A stretch of DNA of 64,000 bases. Source: Planctomycetaceae bacterium (lineage in GTDB: Bacteria; Planctomycetota; Planctomycetia; Planctomycetales; Planctomycetaceae). The stretch spans positions 186,001 to 250,000 of the forward strand of contig JAWKTX010000009.1 of NCBI GenBank assembly GCA_041398825.1, written 5' to 3'. The translations under genes were made by a program, and so were the position numbers. The notes below the pieces were generated by a model. The model had not been told where the DNA came from. It made no database searches and was given only the letters and a program-made list of their open reading frames with translations. Each line of letters starts with the position of its first letter. The stretch's first letter is position 1. Of the stretch, positions 56,365 to 64,000 are shown piece after piece.

Positions 56365-56831
56365 GGTGAAATGTACGGAGATTTGTGTCTGACGGGGGAG
56401 GGAGGTGTGTCAGACGGCAGGAATATCGATCAACACGTTTATTATCGGCACCAAATTAAGTTTATCAACACTAAAGGTATTCTGTGGGACGGTCGTCAGC
56501 AGTCAAATCAAAGTTGGCAGTGGCATCCTTCAATGCCACAATTTCCCGGAATCAATCCATTGCGTCCCCAAAATCGGGCAACATCCTGTCGCGGGGCGAA
56601 CTGCTTGTCGCAATTCTGCGTCTGGGTCCGGTTGAAAGAGTGTTGCGGGTTTCTGTAAATCCAACTGGTGTCTAGAATTCGGCCCGACACAAAGTGACGG
56701 GCCGTTCCTGTTGGATGGGCGGAAACTCCTGCGAGTTTTGCCTTGAAGTGTGAACAGGAAGCGGCACGATTTGAATCGACCGAAACGTTCCTACGCAGTT
56801 AACGCTTGTTCAGCAGATCAACCCAAATTCA
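56365..56831. other. Intergenic region between the adaptor gene and metH
   Basis: 467 nt with no coding region and no repeat copy. It serves both divergent genes. It was read for a cobalamin or SAH riboswitch ahead of metH; no B12-box or SAH core was recognised. Confidence 0.5.
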
Positions 56832-59800
56832 ATGACCAGCAAACCCGACATCCGTGAAATTCTTGACCAGCGCATCATGATCATCGACGGGTCGATGGGC
56901 GCGCTGATTATGGCGAATAACCCTACCGAAGAGCAGTATCGCGGCGAACGCTTCAAAAAGCACCATATCGACGTCCGCAACGCCACCGACCTGCTGGTCC
57001 TGACACAGCCTGATCTGATCAGTGGGATTCATCGACAGTATCTGGACGCCGGTGCGGATATCATCGAAACCGACACCTTCAATGCGTCGATTGTCGGCAT
57101 GAAGGAGTTTGAACTGTCTCATTTGGTGCGCGAACTCAACCAAACCGGTGCGGAACTGGCACGCAAATGCGCCGACGAATACACGGCAAAGAATTCTAAG
57201 AAGCCGCGATACGTGGCCGGCAGTATTGGCCCGACCAATGTGCAGTTATCGATGAATGCCGATGCACCCGGCACTCGCGTTGTGACGTTCGATGCCATGG
57301 TGGAATCTTACGCCGAACAGGTTCGAGGACTACTGGACGGGGGAGTCGATCTGCTGCTGCCCGAAACCAGCTTCGACACGCTGAACATGAAGTCCTGCCT
57401 GTTCGCCATTTCGAAAGTCTTCGAGGAACGCGGTACGGAAGTTCCCGTGATGATTTCGGGAACGGTGTTTGCCGGTGGAGTGACTTTGCTGGGGCAAACG
57501 GCGGAAGCCTTCTACACGGCAGTCGAACACTTCCCGTCATTGAGCATCGGGTTCAACTGCGCGCTGGGGCCCGCTCAGATGAAGCCGTATTTGCAGACGC
57601 TGTCTGAGATATCAACTCGATACGTGACCTGCTATCCCAATGCCGGCATGCCCGACGGCATGGGAGGCTTCGACAACACGGCCGCTGAATTTACAGAAGC
57701 GATTGTCAGTGCGGCGAAGGCCGGACTGGTGAACGTCGTCGGCGGCTGCTGCGGAACGACGCCGGAATTCATCGCGAGCGCGGCCGAAGCCGTCAAGAAT
57801 ATGAAGCCCCGCAAGCCGTCATCCGGCACAGGTAACTCAACCTATTCCGGCTTTGACTATCTGGAACTGCGACCGGAATCCAACTTCCTGAATGTCGGCG
57901 AACGGACCAACGTCACGGGCTCGCGGATGTTTGCTCGTTTGATCCGAGAAGAAAAATACGACGAAGCTCTGAGTGTCGCGGCCAACCAGGTCGAGGGCGG
58001 TGCTCAGGTGATCGATGTCAATATGGACGAAGGCCTGCTGGATGGGCCTCGGTGCATGGAAAAATTCCTGTGGCTGCTGCATGACGACAACGTTCGCGTG
58101 CCGATCATGATCGATAGTTCCGACTGGAATGTGATCGAAGCCGGTCTGAAGTGTGTGCATGGTAAGTGCATCGTTAACAGCATCAGTCTGAAGGAAGGCG
58201 AAGAAGAATTCCTGCGCAAAGCGAAACTGATTCGTCGTTATGGGGCCGCCACCATTGTCATGGCCTTTGACGAAGTTGGTCAGGCAGCGACTCGAGAAGA
58301 CAAAGTGCGCATCTGCAAACGCGCTTACAAATTGTTGACAGAGAAAGCCGACTTTCCGCCCACGGACATCATCTTCGATCCGAACATTCTGACAGTGGGC
58401 ACCGGCATGGAAGAACATGCCAACTACGCCGTCGACTTTATCGAAGCGGTACGCGACATCAAACGCGAATGTCCGGGCGCGAAAACATCGGGCGGCGTCA
58501 GCAATGTCAGCTTCAGTTTTCGGGGTAACAATGTCGTCCGTGAAGCCATGAATGCTGCGTTTCTGTATCACGCCGTGGCTGCCGGGCTGGACATGGGGAT
58601 CGTGAACCCGGCTCAGTTGGAGGTCTATGACGAAATCGACAAGGAACTGCTGGTCTACATCGAGGATGTGTTGCTGAATCGACGTCCGGACGCAACAGAA
58701 CGCCTCATCGAATATGCCGAAACCGTCAAGGAAAAAGCGGGAGGCGAAAAACGCACCGACGAATGGCGCAACGGTACCGTCGAGGATCGGCTCAAGCATG
58801 CGTTGCTGAAAGGCATTCTGGATCATATCGACGGCGACATCGAAGAAGCCCGGCTAAAATACGGCCGCCCGCTGGACATCATTCAGGGCCCGCTGATGGA
58901 CGGGATGAATGTTGTCGGCGAACTGTTCGGCAGCGGCAAGATGTTTCTGCCACAGGTTGTGAAATCTGCTCGAGTCATGAAGAAGGCTGTCGCCTGGCTG
59001 GAACCCTTCATGGAAGCCGAAAAAGCAGCGGCAGCAGCAGGTACGACGTCACGGCATTTCAACGAAGCTGGCCTCTTTAACGCAACTCGCGATGATGCCA
59101 TAGCGCTGGCCGAGAGTTTGCAGGTGGCGGGCGAAGCTGTCGAACAGGGCAACCGCGGTACCTTCTTGATTGCCACTGTCAAAGGGGATGTTCACGACAT
59201 TGGCAAGAATATCGTCGCGGTTGTTTTGCGATGCAATAACTTCAAGGTCATCGATCTGGGAGTGATGGTGTCGTGTGAAAGAATTCTCGAAGAGGCTCGA
59301 AAGCACAACGCGGATATCATCGGTCTCAGCGGTCTGATTACACCGTCGCTGGAAGAGATGATTATTGTCGCACGCGCGATGGAAGAGCAGGGTTTTACGG
59401 TTCCGTTGCTGGTCGGTGGCGCGACGACCAGCGCCAAACATACTGCCGTAAAGATTGCTCCTGCGTACAGTCAGCCGGTCGTGCATGTGGGTGACGCATC
59501 TTTGTCTGTGGGAGTCGTGGAAGCTCTGCTGGACCCCGATCGTAAAGACGATTTCGTCGCGAAAAATTTGGAAGCTCAGCGGCGGTCCAAGGCGTCCTTC
59601 AACCAGCGTCAGCAGGTCAAACTGGTTCCTTACGAAGAAGCATTGTCGAAGCGATTCACGATCAACTGGGACAAATATGATCCGCCGATTCCTGAGTTCA
59701 CAGGTGTGCGAGTGATTGAAGAAATGCCGCTCACCGAACTGGTGCAGTACATCGACTGGTCACCATTCTTCAGTAGTTGGCAGCTGATCGGGAAGTATCC

Positions 59801-60653
59801 GAAGATTCTGGACGACGCTGTGGTGGGCGAGGAAGCTCGCAAGCTGTGGCAGGATGCTCAGAATGAACTCCAGCTGTTGCTGAAGAACAAGAGCATCACT
59901 GCCAAAGCTGTCTACGGTTTCTGGCCAGCGAACTCAGACGGCGACGATATCATCTTGTGGACCGATGAATCTCGTACCGAAGAACTGATGCGGTTCCCGA
60001 TGCTCAGACAGCAATGGGAACGAGTCGGTCAGAAAGATTTTCGCAGTCTGGCGGATTATGTAGCCCCGATTGCGGAGAACCGACGTCTCAAAGCCTTTCA
60101 GGCTGAAGGGGAGGAAGTCGAATCGCTCCTGCATAACGACTACATCGGTGCGTTTGCCGTTACGGCAGGGTTTGGCTGTGATGAACTCGCAAAAGAGCTG
60201 GAAGAATCCGGCGATGACTACCGCGCCATTATGATCAAGGCACTTGCTGATCGTTTTGCGGAAGCATTTGCCGAGGCGCTGCATGTCAAAGCACGTCGCG
60301 ACTGGGGTTATGGAGCCAACGAATCATTGAATAATGAACAATTAATTGAAGAAAAATACCTTGGCATTCGTCCAGCATTTGGCTACCCGTCGTGTCCCGA
60401 CCATCTTCCCAAAGGTGATCTCTGGAAGTTGATGGATGTGGAAAACAACATCGGCATGCAACTTACTTCCTCATACGCCATGTGGCCGGCGGCATCTGTG
60501 AGTGGTTTGTACTTCAGTCTTCCGGAAAGTCGTTACTTTGCCGTGGATCGATTGACGCGGGACCAGGTCGAGAACTACGCGGCTCGAAAAGGAATGTCTG
60601 TCAAAGAGATCGAACGCTGGCTTGCCCCCAATCTTGGTTACGAGCCGTCTTGA
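56832..60653 (+). CDS. metH: Cobalamin-dependent methionine synthase MetH
   Basis: 1273 residues, slightly longer than E. coli MetH (about 1227). It transfers methyl from methyltetrahydrofolate to homocysteine via methylcobalamin. All four modules are seen: the homocysteine domain with zinc Cys (SIGFNCALGP, GGCCGTTPEF), the pterin-binding barrel (NVGERTNVTGSRMF, VIDVNMDEGLLDG), the B12 domain with DVHDIGKNIV (cobalt-ligand His near 788), and the reactivation domain with RPAFGYPSCPDH near 1179. The chain is complete, so B12 must be made or imported. ATG 56832 is the start. No terminator found; the next gene starts 54 nt later in the same direction. Confidence 0.97.
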   Translation: MTSKPDIREILDQRIMIIDGSMGALIMANNPTEEQYRGERFKKHHIDVRNATDLLVLTQPDLISGIHRQYLDAGADIIETDTFNASIVGMKEFELSHLVRELNQTGAELARKCADEYTAKNSKKPRYVAGSIGPTNVQLSMNADAPGTRVVTFDAMVESYAEQVRGLLDGGVDLLLPETSFDTLNMKSCLFAISKVFEERGTEVPVMISGTVFAGGVTLLGQTAEAFYTAVEHFPSLSIGFNCALGPAQMKPYLQTLSEISTRYVTCYPNAGMPDGMGGFDNTAAEFTEAIVSAAKAGLVNVVGGCCGTTPEFIASAAEAVKNMKPRKPSSGTGNSTYSGFDYLELRPESNFLNVGERTNVTGSRMFARLIREEKYDEALSVAANQVEGGAQVIDVNMDEGLLDGPRCMEKFLWLLHDDNVRVPIMIDSSDWNVIEAGLKCVHGKCIVNSISLKEGEEEFLRKAKLIRRYGAATIVMAFDEVGQAATREDKVRICKRAYKLLTEKADFPPTDIIFDPNILTVGTGMEEHANYAVDFIEAVRDIKRECPGAKTSGGVSNVSFSFRGNNVVREAMNAAFLYHAVAAGLDMGIVNPAQLEVYDEIDKELLVYIEDVLLNRRPDATERLIEYAETVKEKAGGEKRTDEWRNGTVEDRLKHALLKGILDHIDGDIEEARLKYGRPLDIIQGPLMDGMNVVGELFGSGKMFLPQVVKSARVMKKAVAWLEPFMEAEKAAAAAGTTSRHFNEAGLFNATRDDAIALAESLQVAGEAVEQGNRGTFLIATVKGDVHDIGKNIVAVVLRCNNFKVIDLGVMVSCERILEEARKHNADIIGLSGLITPSLEEMIIVARAMEEQGFTVPLLVGGATTSAKHTAVKIAPAYSQPVVHVGDASLSVGVVEALLDPDRKDDFVAKNLEAQRRSKASFNQRQQVKLVPYEEALSKRFTINWDKYDPPIPEFTGVRVIEEMPLTELVQYIDWSPFFSSWQLIGKYPKILDDAVVGEEARKLWQDAQNELQLLLKNKSITAKAVYGFWPANSDGDDIILWTDESRTEELMRFPMLRQQWERVGQKDFRSLADYVAPIAENRRLKAFQAEGEEVESLLHNDYIGAFAVTAGFGCDELAKELEESGDDYRAIMIKALADRFAEAFAEALHVKARRDWGYGANESLNNEQLIEEKYLGIRPAFGYPSCPDHLPKGDLWKLMDVENNIGMQLTSSYAMWPAASVSGLYFSLPESRYFAVDRLTRDQVENYAARKGMSVKEIERWLAPNLGYEPS

Positions 60654-60706
60654 GAGTCCCCGAATCCGGCTGCTGATTTACCGATGCGTTAGTGGACTGG
60701 ACTGGT

Positions 60707-62296
60707 ATGAGTGGCCAGAAACAAGAAGGATCGCACCGATGGCCGCGACGAATTGCGTTGCGTGCGGGGGCGGTGTTTTTCAGCCTGCTGCTCTGTGCTG
60801 CATTCGAGGGAGTTCTCGCGGTTTTCGATGTTGCGCCGCCTGAAGCGGCTGATGATCCGTTTGTTGGTTTCGCGTCAATCAGACGCTTGTTCACGCTGTC
60901 ACCTGACGGGCGGTTTTGGCAAGTGTCTGCCGAACGTCGTGGATTCTTTGAACATGATGAATTCGAGGTGCACAAGCCGAAAAATGAGTTTCGCATTTTC
61001 GCCTTTGGTGGGTCCACCGTACAGGGCAACCCTTATTCCATTGAAACCAGCTTTACGCGTTTTCTTGAGCAGTCACTCAACCACGCTCAGCCGTCGGCGC
61101 AGTGGCGAGTTGTCAATTGTGGTGGTATTTCTTACGCCAGTTATCGCCTGGTGCCGTTAATGCAGGAATGTCTTCAGTACCAGCCCGATCTGATGATTGT
61201 CTGCACCGGCCACAATGAATTCCTCGAAGACATCACGTACAGCACAATTCGAAATACGGGATCCCCGATAGCCTCAGTCTACTCAGTCCTGGGGCGGTTC
61301 CGCTCTTATCGTCTGATTCGAAATCTGATATCGGATTCGCGCCAACAACGCCGCGAGCAACCTCTGTCAGTTTCTGAATCGTCGGAGTCGACAAAGACTG
61401 TCCCGTCCGCCGGGGCAAAGCCGGTGTTGAGTCAGGAAGTCGACGCGTTGCTGGATCATGAAGGCGGGCTTGAGGCCTATGTCCGCGACGACGTGCACGC
61501 GGATCTCGTAGTTCGGCACTTCGGGAGCAATTTGCGACGAATGCGGACAATTTGCGACAATGCCGGGGTTCCGTTTCTTCTCATACAACCTCCGTCAAAC
61601 CTTGCGGACAGCCCGCCATTCAAGTCGACATTCTCGGAACAGACTACAGCCAGCCAGCAGGACGCCATCGCGGATCATCTTTCTACCGCCGCTGCTGAAA
61701 TGCGAACAAATTCCGATGCCGCCCTGAGAGAACTTGAACAGGCCGCCAGTCTCGATAATCGCTTTGCGTTCACCTGGTACCAGATCGGACATGTGCGACT
61801 TGCGCTGGGTGATGTCGTTGGAGCGAAACTTGCCTTTGTGAAGGCACGTGACGAGGACGTATGTCCGCTGCGCATGACGACCGCGCTGGAAGCTGCGATG
61901 CACCAAATGAAGGATGAAACGGAAAGCCATTTCATAGACGCGGCTGCAGTGCTGAGTGAAAAATCCGGCCAGTCTATCATCGGTGATAATGTATTGGTCG
62001 ATCACATCCATCCATCATTCCGTGGTCATCAATGGATTGCAGTTGCCATTGCAGAATGGATGGAAGCGGAGGGCCTGCTGATCGCAGAGAATTCTCTCTG
62101 GGGGCAGCAGGTAGACCTGGTGTTTGAACAGCACATTCAGTCGCTTGACAATATGTACTTCCTGAAAGGCCGGCGACGTCTTCAGGATTTGATGGGATGG
62201 GCCGCCGGACGCGCGGAAGGGCCGCCGATCGTGCGGCAGAAACGCAGTTATGAAGGAACGTCGGCGGCAGGAGCACCTGGGCGGTCGCCCCTTTAG
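60707..62296 (+). CDS. SGNH-type hydrolase with N-terminal membrane anchor
   Basis: About 529 residues. One membrane segment near the N-terminus (AVFFSLLLCAAFEGVLAVF). The SGNH blocks are present: FAFGGSTVQGNPY (Ser), NCGGISYASYRL (Gly), CTGHNEFLEDI (Asn) and DHIHPSFRGHQW (Asp-His pair). Two stretches between the blocks are helical and TPR-like (ALRELEQAASLDNRFAFTWY). Esterase or acyl-transferase activity is likely, possibly on cell-surface glycans. ATG 60707 is chosen; GTG 60692 is the alternative. It follows metH closely, but the functions are unrelated. Confidence 0.85.
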   Translation: MSGQKQEGSHRWPRRIALRAGAVFFSLLLCAAFEGVLAVFDVAPPEAADDPFVGFASIRRLFTLSPDGRFWQVSAERRGFFEHDEFEVHKPKNEFRIFAFGGSTVQGNPYSIETSFTRFLEQSLNHAQPSAQWRVVNCGGISYASYRLVPLMQECLQYQPDLMIVCTGHNEFLEDITYSTIRNTGSPIASVYSVLGRFRSYRLIRNLISDSRQQRREQPLSVSESSESTKTVPSAGAKPVLSQEVDALLDHEGGLEAYVRDDVHADLVVRHFGSNLRRMRTICDNAGVPFLLIQPPSNLADSPPFKSTFSEQTTASQQDAIADHLSTAAAEMRTNSDAALRELEQAASLDNRFAFTWYQIGHVRLALGDVVGAKLAFVKARDEDVCPLRMTTALEAAMHQMKDETESHFIDAAAVLSEKSGQSIIGDNVLVDHIHPSFRGHQWIAVAIAEWMEAEGLLIAENSLWGQQVDLVFEQHIQSLDNMYFLKGRRRLQDLMGWAAGRAEGPPIVRQKRSYEGTSAAGAPGRSPL

Positions 62297-62297
62297 C

Positions 62298-62393
62298 AGC
62301 TCGTTAAAAACCGGAATTGGCTCGACCATCAGACCTTAAAACACGACGGCTTCAGTCGTCCTGCGTGACTGTCCCGGTTTCTTAACGGACAGC
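62298..62393 (-). repeat. Dispersed palindromic repeat, copy 7 (full length)
   Basis: Read on the minus strand it starts GCTGTCCGTTAAGAAACCGG and ends CCGGTTTTTAACGAGCTGC, with the GACAGTCACGCAGGACGAC and CGTCGTGTTTTAAGGTCT blocks between. It lies 40 nt past the stop of the LOG-family gene (62434) in the same orientation, and 1 nt past the stop of the convergent SGNH gene. Confidence 0.87.
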
Positions 62394-62433
62394 CAGCCGG
62401 GATTTTCCTTTGATCCGGTCGCAGTCGGATCAT

Positions 62434-63207
62434 TCAAATGTTCCATGGACGTCGCTCACCCAGCCACCATTTTGGCTTCCAGGCACCTTCCTTCAATCCA
62501 AATTTATTGATGGCGGCGTGGCGAATGATCTCTGCGACTTCCTGCGGATCATCAGTGAGTACAAACCGATCCACATCAACCGGGCTGATGGTGCCCTGGC
62601 CGAGCATGACTTCGCGGATGTATTCAATCATGGGCTGCCAGTAGTCCTTTCCCACCAGAATCAGCGGGTACTCTTCCATCTTTTTGGTTTGGACAAGCGT
62701 GGCGACCTCAAACAATTCGTCGAACGTCCCAAAGCCTCCGGGCACAGCGACGAATGCATACGAATATTTTGCCAGCATCAACTTGCGTACGAAGAAGTAC
62801 TGGAAATCCACAAACGTATCGAGGTAAGGGTTCGGTTCCTGTTCCATTGGCAGGACGATGTTGCATCCAATACTGTGGCCTCCAGCCTGTTTTGCTCCGC
62901 GATTCGCAGCTTCCATCAGTCCCGGGCCACCCCCCGTCATCACAGTGAAACCTGCTTTCGAAACAGCGGCCGCCACTTCCACGGTTTTTTGGTAATAGGG
63001 ATGATCTTCCCTGAATCGAGCGGAACCAAAGATGGTGACGCAGGGCCCAACGAAGTGCAGACGCCGAAATCCGTGTATCATTTCTTTCAACACACGCCAT
63101 GCGAGTGCAAATTCACGGAAACGAGATTGCGGTCCCCGAAGGAAGCGTGTTTCCTGCGGGCGACGAGTGACGTTTCGAACAATTGAAGGATCCGTTTTGG
63201 TATCCAT
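62434..63207 (-). CDS. LOG family (TIGR00730) Rossmann-fold protein
   Basis: About 257 residues from ATG 63207; ATG 63246 and the upstream 63378 are alternatives, as no ribosome site decides. The motifs FTVMTGGGPGLMEAANRGAK and VAVPGGFGTFDELFE (PGGxGTxxE) define the LOG/cytokinin riboside 5'-monophosphate phosphoribohydrolase family. Such enzymes release bases from nucleoside monophosphates. Many bacterial members are called putative lysine decarboxylases by older automatic annotation. It is divergent from the kinase gene at 63460. Confidence 0.9.
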   Translation of the reverse strand: MDTKTDPSIVRNVTRRPQETRFLRGPQSRFREFALAWRVLKEMIHGFRRLHFVGPCVTIFGSARFREDHPYYQKTVEVAAAVSKAGFTVMTGGGPGLMEAANRGAKQAGGHSIGCNIVLPMEQEPNPYLDTFVDFQYFFVRKLMLAKYSYAFVAVPGGFGTFDELFEVATLVQTKKMEEYPLILVGKDYWQPMIEYIREVMLGQGTISPVDVDRFVLTDDPQEVAEIIRHAAINKFGLKEGAWKPKWWLGERRPWNI

Positions 63208-63459
63208 GTGAACATTCACAAGATAGAAGGCATGGACGAATTTCATTGTCAGCTCACCGACAATCGTCAGGGCGTGCCAGCAGAGCGGACAACCGTTACA
63301 CTGAGCGTAGTTCAGAATGAAAACAGAAGTCGATGTCGTATCTTCGCTCTGCGAGTACAACGACCGACTTAAACGCACGGATAATCCATCCGGATCGCAG
63401 AATCTGGCAGGATGCGGGGGTTGCGGGTTGCTTCAGGCAACATCTGCGGGAGACGTTTG

Positions 63460-64000
63460 GTGTTGGAAAGAACTTCGGGGAAGAATTCTGAATCGGAAAC
63501 GGATCGCGAAGAACGTCTGGCAAGTGTGCTCGACGAAGTCCTTCACGGTGGCACGGAAGCGTCGTCTGATGCCAGATTGAGCATGGCCGTCAGGCAGCAC
63601 CCGGATCTGGCTGCAGATCTTCGTGAGCTGTGGGCGACCGCGATGATTGCAAATGATGTCGCGATGTTCCAGTCCGCTGAAGTCAGCAGAATCATCGATG
63701 GAACCGGATCCGGCCCGCTGAAGACACCCGACTGGAGTCTTTCCGGCGGTAATGCCGCCGGGGCACAGATTGGAAACTACGAGTTACAGGAAGAGATTGG
63801 TCGCGGAGGGATGGGAGTCGTCTACCGCGCGTACCAGCGCGATCTCAAGCGTTCCGTCGCGTTAAAGATGATTCCAAACGCAGCCTTTGCGTCTTCACAG
63901 GACCTCGCCCGTCTGCGTGCCGAGGCAATTGCCGCGGCCAGTCTCGCACATCCAAATATTGTTCCCGTTTATGATGTTGGTGAATACAATGGTCAGCCCT
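63460..64000 (+). CDS. Serine/threonine protein kinase, N-terminal part (runs off right edge)
   Basis: Open to the window end for 180 codons. GTG 63460 is the start: a GGGAG site lies 7 nt upstream and no earlier supported start is seen. About 100 residues of a helical, polar leader are followed by the kinase domain: YELQEEIGRGGMGVVYRAYQ (glycine loop), SVALKMI (catalytic Lys), the alpha-C region LRAEAIAAASLAHPNIVPVY, and the hinge region at the cut. This is the Hanks-type Pkn family, very numerous in planctomycetes. The catalytic loop and any C-terminal sensor domain lie outside the window. Confidence 0.92.
   Translation, partial: MLERTSGKNSESETDREERLASVLDEVLHGGTEASSDARLSMAVRQHPDLAADLRELWATAMIANDVAMFQSAEVSRIIDGTGSGPLKTPDWSLSGGNAAGAQIGNYELQEEIGRGGMGVVYRAYQRDLKRSVALKMIPNAAFASSQDLARLRAEAIAAASLAHPNIVPVYDVGEYNGQP

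Noticed and set aside
56640..56831. Cobalamin or SAH riboswitch upstream of metH
   Set aside because: No B12-box or SAH-switch core could be recognised in the leader.

Overview
The window looks like about 64 kb of a Planctomycetes chromosome (phylum Planctomycetota; genus not determinable here). The evidence is the gene content: a DUF1559 pilin-like protein with an N-terminal methylation motif and C-terminal H-X9-DG, a large LEPR-XLL-type extracellular protein, a DUF1501 protein, an NPCBM/propeller/HEAT/cytochrome c protein of the PVC 'membrane-bound dehydrogenase' type, a redoxin/cytochrome/monooxygenase fusion, a tetrahydromethanopterin-type formaldehyde-activating enzyme, GYF and zinc-ribbon membrane proteins and a Ser/Thr kinase. 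No rRNA, tRNA, CRISPR array, complete insertion sequence or prophage was seen.

Layout. 1-9.7 kb (minus strand): the start of a Tat-exported Gfo/Idh/MocA oxidoreductase cut by the window edge, htpG, the LEPR-XLL protein, a UvrD/PcrA-type helicase and mcsB. 10-17.2 kb: a phosphonate catabolism locus. It holds a PhnZ-like HD oxygenase, a GYF protein, a broken zinc alcohol dehydrogenase, a DUF5690 transporter, a TIGR03364-type FAD amine oxidase and a broken phosphonoacetaldehyde hydrolase. The dehydrogenase has nonsense codons and the hydrolase several frameshifts, so the locus appears to be decaying. 17.2-33.3 kb: a zinc-ribbon membrane protein, argG, a hybrid histidine kinase, a large MscS-type channel, the redoxin/cytochrome/monooxygenase fusion and small exported or membrane proteins. 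33.3-39.7 kb: an accessory-like stretch with an IS91-type transposase remnant, a GC-rich fragment, a lone DUF1501 protein, and DUF2071, membrane and helical-repeat proteins, each followed by a copy of one palindromic repeat. 39.8-54.7 kb: hflX, an ABC ATPase, the PVC dehydrogenase, a lipoprotein, the DUF1559 protein, an alpha/beta hydrolase, glcD, a flavin reductase, a moaE-moaA operon with an SMP-30-like propeller protein, and fae. 54.8-64 kb: a HlyD-type adaptor, metH, an SGNH hydrolase, a LOG-family protein and the start of a Ser/Thr kinase.

The most unusual signal is a roughly 100-bp palindromic repeat present seven times (five full, two truncated). In six of the seven copies it lies 1-83 nt past the stop codon of a gene, in the same orientation as that gene. 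It could be a MITE- or REP-like mobile element, an mRNA 3'-end element, or both. The second main signal is the simultaneous decay of two genes in the phosphonate locus while its other genes stay intact.

All calls come from reading the sequence and from memory of protein families. No database search was run.
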